From NCBI GenBank assembly GCA_007119075.1, contig SKQJ01000312.1, forward strand, positions 1 through 11,341: a stretch of DNA of 11,341 nucleotides. Direction: 5' to 3'. Every line of letters starts with the position of its first letter. The first letter of the stretch is position 1. The DNA comes from Bacteroidales bacterium. GTDB taxonomy: Bacteria; Bacteroidota; Bacteroidia; Bacteroidales; PUMT01. The notes beneath the pieces are model-generated. The model worked only from the letters and a program-made list of their open reading frames with translations, did not search any database and was not told the DNA's origin. This document shows positions 6,467-11,341 of the stretch, one piece after another. The position numbers and the translations under genes are program-made.

Positions 6467-7738
6467 CTAATCGAACAGTCCGGGAAGGTAAAGGGATAGA
6501 GCAGGGATATAGGATACCAGCAGCAGCACAACGATGCTTATCAGCAAAAAAGGAAGACCTGCCTTTGCCACTTTCTCCAGGGGAACCTTGCCGATACCTG
6601 AGGCTACAAAAAGGCAGACCCCCACAGGCGGGGTGTTTAGGCCGATTATCAGGTTCAGCACTGCAATCACGGAGAACTGGATAGGATCGATGCCGGCAAA
6701 AACCGCCACCTTGAGCAGGATTGGATAGACGATCAGCAAGGCGGCGATGGTTTCCATGAACGATCCGATTATAATAAGCAGGATATTGATCATCAGCAGG
6801 AGCAGGAACTTATTTTCGGTAATCGAAAGCAGAAGGTCTGCAAGGCCCTGGGGTACCTGTTCGCTTACCAGTATCCAACCGAACAGATTGGCAAAACCCA
6901 CAAGTATCATTAAAGAGGCGGTAGTGCCTGCAGAGTTCTTCATAACGGCGGCTATGCTTTTCCAGTTAAGCGTCCTGTAAAAAAATGTCCCGATCAGCAG
7001 GGCATAAAGCACGGCAATAACAGAGGCTTCGGTGGGAGTGAAGAGCCCTCCGATTATCCCGAAAAGTATAATGAAGGTCATCAGCAAGGCCCAGAAAGCA
7101 TGGATTAGGCTTTTTCCGCGCATGCGCCACGAGGCCTTGGCTTGTTTGGGATGGTTCCTTTTTTGGGAAATGATCAGGGAAACCATCATCAATCCCATGG
7201 CCAGCATAAGTCCGGGAACAGCCCCGGCCAGGAAAAGCTTGCCTATCGAGAGGCCGGTCAGCGAGCCTGCAATGATCATCGGGAGACTGGGAGGGATGAT
7301 AGGTCCGATGGTCGAGGAGGCCGCCGTAACGGCACAGGCGAAATCCGCCTCATACCCCTCTTTCTTCATGGCAGGGATCATAACCGACCCGATCGAAGCG
7401 GTGTCGGAGATTGCCGTGCCCGAAATTCCCGAAAAGACCATCGATGCCCCGATATTCGCCAGCGACAGTCCGCCCCGGATGTGTCCGACCATATTGTTGC
7501 AGAACCTGATTATCCTGTCGGTCATCCCGCAGCCGTTCATCAGGTTTCCCGCAAGGATAAAACCGGGAATGCTGAGAAGGACGAAGACGTCAATGCCTGA
7601 ATACATCTTGAGGGGCACCGTTATCAGGGGGTATCCGGCCGTAACCAGGTATGCCAGGGTCGATAATCCCAGTGCGAAGGCTATCGGGAAACGAAGCAGC
7701 AGCAGGAGGAAAAACAGCAGGAAAAGAAGCCAGACCAT
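6467..7738 (-). CDS. dctM: TRAP transporter large permease, DctM subunit
   Basis: The large membrane subunit of a tripartite ATP-independent periplasmic transporter, which imports its solute with a sodium or proton gradient. The 423 residues form about 12 hydrophobic segments. Family motifs are plain: LSIPGFILAGNLMNGCGM (55-72), SGISGTAISDTASIGSVMIPAM (103-124), AASSTIGPIIPPSLPM (139-154), GGLFTPTEASVIAV (230-243) and IIGLNTPPVGVCLFV (364-378). The length is standard for DctM (about 425). Its ATG follows the dctQ stop by 2 bp, so the two permease genes are translationally close. The substrate cannot be read from this subunit. No strong terminator is visible after the stop, only a weak 5-bp GGAC-type stem without a T-run. 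Confidence 0.95.
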   Translation of the reverse strand: MVWLLFLLFFLLLLLRFPIAFALGLSTLAYLVTAGYPLITVPLKMYSGIDVFVLLSIPGFILAGNLMNGCGMTDRIIRFCNNMVGHIRGGLSLANIGASMVFSGISGTAISDTASIGSVMIPAMKKEGYEADFACAVTAASSTIGPIIPPSLPMIIAGSLTGLSIGKLFLAGAVPGLMLAMGLMMVSLIISQKRNHPKQAKASWRMRGKSLIHAFWALLMTFIILFGIIGGLFTPTEASVIAVLYALLIGTFFYRTLNWKSIAAVMKNSAGTTASLMILVGFANLFGWILVSEQVPQGLADLLLSITENKFLLLLMINILLIIIGSFMETIAALLIVYPILLKVAVFAGIDPIQFSVIAVLNLIIGLNTPPVGVCLFVASGIGKVPLEKVAKAGLPFLLISIVVLLLVSYIPALSLYLPGLFD

Positions 7739-7740
7739 AA

Positions 7741-8220
7741 TTATTTGCGTTTTAGCTCCCTGAGGTACCGGTAAAGACTCTCCAGGGTGAAAATAAAAAT
7801 TGCCATCCCTATAATTACCATGCTGAAAAAAACCAGTCCCATAGAAACCTGCAGTGCGGGCGATTTCTCATCCATCCCCAGGCGCACAAAATCAAGGCTG
7901 TAAATGATCAGTATGACAGAGAAAAGAATAACTGCCGATTCCGTAAAAATATGAAGGACTCTTTCATTCTGCGGCGAAAGGTGTTTGCCGATAAGATCCA
8001 GCCTTATGAAATCCCCCCTGGCGATTCCCGTGCCGGTACCGAATGCCACCGAATAAATGAAAAAAATCCTGGCAGCCTCCTCAGTCCAGTGAGGCGCAGC
8101 ATCCAGGAAAAACCGGGAGAATACCTGGATGACCACTGCGGCGATCATTCCGGCAAGACTGATGACAGAACCGGCAGCAAAAAGCCGGTGAACCGGTAGA
8201 AGGAAACTGATCCTGTTCAT
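7741..8220 (-). CDS. dctQ: TRAP transporter small permease, DctQ subunit
   Basis: The small membrane subunit that binds DctM and is needed for TRAP transport. The 159 residues have the usual four membrane helices (about 14-36, 50-66, 91-110 and 127-147). The family core lies between the first pair and the second: HWTEEAARIFFIYSVAFGTGTGIARGDFIRLDL (44-76), with the conserved Trp-x-Glu-Glu and the Gly/Asp-containing loop. The C-terminus is short and basic (LRELKRK). The gene sits between dctP (65-bp gap with a hairpin) and dctM (2-bp gap) in the standard PQM order. Low sequence conservation is normal for DctQ; the position and helix pattern support the call. Confidence 0.92.
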   Translation of the reverse strand: MNRISFLLPVHRLFAAGSVISLAGMIAAVVIQVFSRFFLDAAPHWTEEAARIFFIYSVAFGTGTGIARGDFIRLDLIGKHLSPQNERVLHIFTESAVILFSVILIIYSLDFVRLGMDEKSPALQVSMGLVFFSMVIIGMAIFIFTLESLYRYLRELKRK

Positions 8221-8235
8221 GTTATTTTGTCCGGC

Positions 8236-8259
8236 GAAGCCTGATGGGGCTTCATCAGG
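8236..8259 (-). other. Intercistronic hairpin with two alternative stems, dctP-dctQ
   Basis: CCTGATG (8240-8246) pairs perfectly with CATCAGG (8253-8259) around six bases. A competing stem pairs GAAGCC (8236-8241) with GGCTTC (8248-8253). The two share bases and cannot form together. On the transcribed minus strand no T-run follows, so this is not a normal terminator. A stem here could protect the dctP message end or damp translation of dctQ, whose ATG is 15 nt downstream of the nearest arm. This role is inferred. Confidence 0.5.
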
Positions 8260-8285
8260 AAATTTTAATTAGTTGGTATGATGGA

Positions 8286-9317
8286 TCATAGATTAATTAT
8301 TGAATTTAGCGTGTCCTGGCACATGGGTGATGCATCGGATTGCAATTCTATTATCCTCTGATAAAGCTGCCTGTATTCCCGGGGTATTATATCCAGCACG
8401 GCGGCACCGGCCATCTGCCGGAACGCTTCGATATCGGGTTCTATAAATGTCATGCCCCTGTCTTCAAGCTGTGTGCGCAGAAACTCCTCCTGCTTCCTGA
8501 ATTCCCTCCGGTGGTATGCCTGCATCGCTTCTCCCGCTTCAAGGATCATTGCCTGCAGGTCGGCCGGAAGCGCCCTGAACTTCTTTTCCCCGATTACCAC
8601 GTATGTCCAACCGGTCACATGACCGGTAAGGTTGAGATATCTCTGTACCTCGAAAAATCCTGCACTGTATATCAGCGCAAAGGGATTCTCCTGTGCTTCC
8701 ACCGTTCCCTGCTGAAGCGCGGTAAAAACTTCCGAGAAAGTCATGGGGGTAGGCTTTGCCCCCAGGGCCTGCCAGACCCTCACGAAAAGAGGGACGTTGG
8801 GCACCCTGAGCACCATCCCGTCAAGGTCGGCCGGGCTGTGCACGGGCCTGTTGGAGGTCAGGTGGCGGGGACCGCGTTCAAAATAGGCCAGGGGGCGGAG
8901 GCCTATTGTTCCTGTCATCTCGCGGGTAATTTCGCGGCCGATATCACCCTCTACGACCATCCTGAGATGGTCGGAATCCCTTATCAGGTAGGGGATTGCA
9001 AGAAAGGCTGTAATTGGTGCCCAGTTTTGCATGCTTTCGGCCGTAATGGTTATTTCGGATACCCCGGCCCGCAGGCTTCGGATCATGTCCAGTTCGCCCC
9101 CCAGCTGTTCGGAGGGATAGACCCTGACTTCAATGCGTCCCCCGGAAATCGAGTCCAGCTGGCGGGCAAAATACATGGCCGATCTGTGCCACACATCCTG
9201 CTCGTTTGCCTGGTGGCCGAATTTCAGGACATATTCGGGGCTTTCGGCAGGCTTCTGGCAGGAGCCTGCCAGTAAAATCAATGCTGCCGCGTAAAGGTGT
9301 ATCACTATCCCCTTCAT
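8286..9317 (-). CDS. dctP: TRAP transporter substrate-binding protein, DctP family, lipoprotein
   Basis: The extracytoplasmic solute receptor that hands its ligand, typically an organic acid, to DctQM. I start at ATG 9317; an in-frame TTG two codons upstream is less likely. Residues 1-20 form a lipoprotein signal ending LILLAGSC, with Cys20 as the lipidated residue, so the receptor would be tethered to a membrane rather than free. The mature part has the DctP layout: YVLKFGHQANEQDVWHRSAMYFA (29-51), GRIEVRVYPSEQLGGELDMI (60-79), then LAYFERGPRHLTSNRPV and LDGMVLRVPNVPLF. Arg171 in LRVPN corresponds to the conserved carboxylate-binding arginine, and QGTVEAQENPF (203-213) is the other signature. 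The long helix, about 255-285, is also typical. The 343 residues are of usual length. Ligand identity is not readable; a carboxylate is likely from Arg171. Confidence 0.95.
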   Translation of the reverse strand: MKGIVIHLYAAALILLAGSCQKPAESPEYVLKFGHQANEQDVWHRSAMYFARQLDSISGGRIEVRVYPSEQLGGELDMIRSLRAGVSEITITAESMQNWAPITAFLAIPYLIRDSDHLRMVVEGDIGREITREMTGTIGLRPLAYFERGPRHLTSNRPVHSPADLDGMVLRVPNVPLFVRVWQALGAKPTPMTFSEVFTALQQGTVEAQENPFALIYSAGFFEVQRYLNLTGHVTGWTYVVIGEKKFRALPADLQAMILEAGEAMQAYHRREFRKQEEFLRTQLEDRGMTFIEPDIEAFRQMAGAAVLDIIPREYRQLYQRIIELQSDASPMCQDTLNSIINL

Positions 9318-9352
9318 AATCAAGCCTTTCGTTGAAGCCGGCAGGCGGAGGC

Positions 9353-9556
9353 CTACCCTCCTGATATCAGATGCAGCACCATCACGTTGTCTCCCTCGTT
9401 GATAAGCGCAGAATCGTAATCATGCTTTTTAACAAGCTGGTTGTTGACTTTAACAACCAGCATTTTGAATGTAAAATTCTTTTCTTCAAGCAGCTGGCTA
9501 ACGGTCATCGTGCTTTTTCCGAATTCCTCTTCCCTGTTGTTCAGCGTTATCTTCAT
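9353..9556 (-). CDS. thiS: ThiS-like sulfur carrier protein
   Basis: ThiS is a ubiquitin-fold sulfur carrier: its C-terminal glycine is adenylated by a ThiF-type enzyme and becomes a thiocarboxylate that gives sulfur to the thiazole ring of thiamine. The 67 residues match the family in length and pattern: MKITLNNREEEF, then TMTVSQLLEEK (17-26), a central LVVKVNNQLVKKHDYDSALINEGDNVMVLHLISGG (33-67), and the required terminal Gly-Gly. A longer in-frame reading up to 9736 exists but would overlap the divergent gene. ATG 9556 is preceded by a purine-rich GGGAGGGGAG and begins the conserved fold. Oddly, no thiC, thiE, thiF, thiG or thiH is nearby. The gene heads a run with dctPQM, only 35 bp upstream of dctP. 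A MoaD-like or other sulfur carrier cannot be excluded. Confidence 0.88.
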   Translation of the reverse strand: MKITLNNREEEFGKSTMTVSQLLEEKNFTFKMLVVKVNNQLVKKHDYDSALINEGDNVMVLHLISGG

Positions 9557-9644
9557 CTCCCCTCCCTTAATTATACTGGAAATTGTTTTTATTTTTACTG
9601 TTGTAACCCTGCGGGCAAAGTCCCGGCAATGATCCAGCTCCGGT
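9557..9644. promoter_or_regulatory. Divergent spacer between thiS-dctPQM and the acylase gene
   Basis: Both the four-gene minus-strand run and the plus-strand acylase gene begin from this 88-bp spacer, so their promoters must overlap or lie here. The thiS side ends in a purine-rich ribosome-binding stretch just before ATG 9556. I see a TTTG on the minus strand at about 9616-9619, but no good TAnnTTTG box at the right distance, and no clear box for the acylase. Precise promoter positions are not supported. Confidence 0.4.
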
Positions 9645-11341
9645 ATGCAATTATATAAAAGAATACTCAAAATATCAGGAATTATTTTATTAATCGTTCT
9701 ATTCGCGGCGGTGCTTGCCGTGCGCCACATAGCCACAAGGTCCCTGCCGGATTATAACCGGGATATATTCCTTGAGGGCCTTTCGGCGGAAGTAACCGTT
9801 ACAAGGGACGGTTCCGGGGTCCCGTCAGTTTATGCCCAGCAAGAGCGGGATCTGTACCTTGCGGTAGGATATGTGATGGCCCAGGACCGGCTCTGGCAGA
9901 TGGATCTGTTGCGACGGGCAGCTGAAGGAAGCCTGTCGGAAATTTTCGGGGAGGAATTAGTTGAGGCAGACCTGCTGGTACGATCGTTGCGGCTGCCTGA
10001 AAAATCGGCCGCGGTACTTTCCCGAAGCGACAAAGAAGTTGTCTATGCACTTGAAGCTTTTGCCTGCGGGGTGAATCAGTTTATAAGAAACAACAGGAAC
10101 CGGCTGCCGCCTGAGTTCGCGATACTTGGTTACAGCCCCGGAGAATGGAAGCCCCTGCATTCGGTAAACCTGATGGGATATCTGGCATGGGAGGCAGGCG
10201 GTGAATGGTCGACCCTGATCATTCTCGAGCGGCTCCGCCAGAGGGTCGATGAAAAGAGGTTTAATGAGCTGGTGCCGCGGCTAGAACTTCACAGGAGCTT
10301 CGTGCACCCGCGGGTCGGCGCAGCCGGGACACGAATGAATTCAGGTTTGCTGGATCCGGGTGCGCGAAGTCCCGGCACTGGCGTGTTCAGCGGCAGCAAC
10401 AGCTGGGTCGTGTCGGGCAGCAGGAGCGTCACGGGCAAACCCTTGTTTGCCCATGATATGCACCTGTTTTTCATGGCCCCCGGAACCTGGTACCAGATGC
10501 ACCAGGCGGTAGATGGCCGGCTCAACGTGACAGGAGTCGTGCTGCCCGGACAGCCCCTGGTTATCTCGGGTCACAATGAGGACATAGCATGGGGAATGAC
10601 CAGCGCAATGGTCGACGACGTAGATTTTTACAGTGAAACCATAAACCCGGAAAACCCCCTTCAGTATAGATTCAACGGTGAATGGAGGGATATGGAGGTG
10701 CGGACCGAGCTTATTAAAACAGGCAAAAACAGTTCGGTAGAAAAAGCGCTCCGCTTCACCCACCGCGGCCCCGTGATCTCAGATTGCCATGATCCGGGCG
10801 AAGGGACAGTTTCCATCAGATGGATCGGCAATGAATACAGCAACGAGCTGCAGGGAACCTATTATCTAAACAGGGCAGGCAACTGGAAGGAGTTCCGCGA
10901 GGCGGTCAGCAACTTTATTTCCATAAGCCAGAACATTACATATGCAGATACCCGGGGCAACATCGGCATCCAGACCGCGGCGGGCATTCCCCTGAGAAAG
11001 GGAGCTTCGGAGTTTGTTGTTCCCGGAGATGATATTTCATACGAATGGCAGGGCATCGTGCCCTTCAGCGAGCTGCCTTATACATTCAATCCCCCGGAAG
11101 GCTATGTAATTGCGGCAAACAACCGTACGGTTCCTGACGATTATCCTTATTATATCGGCCGCTGGTTCGATACACCGAACCGCTATGACAGGATCAGGGA
11201 GATGATTGACGTCGACCGGCTGCTCTCGGCCGCTGATTTCACGGTCATGCTATGTGACAAAAAATCGGTTCTTGCCCGCAGAATGATTCCGTCTCTTCTG
11301 GGCGAACTCGACAAGATGGAACAGCTCTCTCCCGGCCAGCT
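9645..11341 (+). CDS. Penicillin acylase family Ntn hydrolase, membrane-anchored, 3' end missing
   Basis: An amidase of the penicillin G/cephalosporin/AHL acylase family. These are made as one chain that cuts itself into alpha and beta subunits, leaving a catalytic N-terminal Ser, and hydrolyse amide bonds in the periplasm. A stop codon at 9630 and the ATG at 9645 fix the start. Residues 7-26 are a hydrophobic anchor or signal. The alpha part carries AVGYVMAQDRLWQMDLLRRAAEG (73-95), a family hallmark. Self-cleavage is expected at Gly250/Ser251 in SGSNSWVVSG. Downstream are AHDMHL (269-274), DDVDFY (324-329; D-x-V-D is the calcium-site pattern of E. coli penicillin acylase), THRGPVIS (372-379) and AANNR (490-494) with the expected catalytic Asn. 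The frame is open through 565 codons to the right edge; family members usually have 700-850 residues. The substrate is unknown. It is divergent from thiS, with 88 bp between. Confidence 0.93.
   Translation, partial: MQLYKRILKISGIILLIVLFAAVLAVRHIATRSLPDYNRDIFLEGLSAEVTVTRDGSGVPSVYAQQERDLYLAVGYVMAQDRLWQMDLLRRAAEGSLSEIFGEELVEADLLVRSLRLPEKSAAVLSRSDKEVVYALEAFACGVNQFIRNNRNRLPPEFAILGYSPGEWKPLHSVNLMGYLAWEAGGEWSTLIILERLRQRVDEKRFNELVPRLELHRSFVHPRVGAAGTRMNSGLLDPGARSPGTGVFSGSNSWVVSGSRSVTGKPLFAHDMHLFFMAPGTWYQMHQAVDGRLNVTGVVLPGQPLVISGHNEDIAWGMTSAMVDDVDFYSETINPENPLQYRFNGEWRDMEVRTELIKTGKNSSVEKALRFTHRGPVISDCHDPGEGTVSIRWIGNEYSNELQGTYYLNRAGNWKEFREAVSNFISISQNITYADTRGNIGIQTAAGIPLRKGASEFVVPGDDISYEWQGIVPFSELPYTFNPPEGYVIAANNRTVPDDYPYYIGRWFDTPNRYDRIREMIDVDRLLSAADFTVMLCDKKSVLARRMIPSLLGELDKMEQLSPGQ

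Noticed and set aside
7032..7763. Plus-strand open frame of 243 codons
   Set aside because: Antisense to dctM; rich in Pro, Ile and Arg in a mirror pattern of the membrane segments on the other strand.
8340..9275. Long plus-strand open frame of 311 codons
   Set aside because: It lies entirely antisense within dctP, which has all family motifs; the frame is a by-product of codon use and its protein resembles nothing I know.
8890..9356. Shared 12-base GGCGGAGGCCTA near 8892 and 9345
   Set aside because: One copy lies inside dctP coding sequence and the other in the thiS-dctP gap; a 12-base match in GC-rich sequence is compatible with chance.
9557..9736. Sixty-codon N-terminal extension of thiS
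   Set aside because: It would run across the divergent acylase start, has no family similarity, and the ATG at 9556 has a purine-rich ribosome-binding stretch and starts the conserved fold.

Overview
The window looks like chromosomal DNA of moderate GC from a member of the Bacteroidota. Three things point there: a PorP/SprF-family protein (seen essentially only in Bacteroidota), a Bacteroidota-style OmpH/Skp-like protein, and start regions with few Shine-Dalgarno sequences, two of them preceded by TAnnTTTG-type -7 boxes. An environmental or gut Bacteroidales/Marinilabiliales-like organism is my guess; the sequence does not fix it further. I see no tRNA, rRNA, CRISPR array, insertion sequence or phage gene. 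Apart from the gene cut by the right edge, every gene looks intact.

Left part (1-4289). A minus-strand gene encodes a Mn-type superoxide dismutase with a Tat-like export signal, followed by a strong intrinsic terminator at the left edge. A 318-bp divergent spacer holds a perfect 20-bp palindrome. Plus-strand genes follow: a PorP/SprF-like outer-membrane protein, then (after a 218-bp spacer with a 15-bp direct repeat) an OmpH/Skp-like coiled-coil protein and, 13 bp later, a soluble family 2 glycosyltransferase. This half is largely about the envelope and the periplasm.

Middle (4292-9556, all minus strand). In transcription order: thiS (sulfur carrier), dctP-dctQ-dctM (a complete TRAP transporter whose binding protein is a predicted lipoprotein), pruA-like L-glutamate-gamma-semialdehyde dehydrogenase, and an FtsB/DivIC-type division protein. 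The close spacing of thiS, dctP, dctQ and dctM suggests one operon. pruA and the ftsB-like gene are separated by 152 and 91 bp and may have their own promoters. The ftsB-like gene ends 2 bp from the convergent glycosyltransferase.

Right edge (9645-11341). A divergently transcribed, membrane-anchored penicillin-acylase-family Ntn hydrolase begins here and runs off the window after 565 codons, with its autocatalytic Gly-Ser site visible.

Most of the content is recognisable. The least explained parts are the pairing of a lone ThiS with a TRAP transporter, the perfect palindrome between sod and porP, the two mutually exclusive hairpins between dctP and dctQ, and the repeat in the ompH leader. 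I do not see clear evidence of an entirely new multi-gene system.
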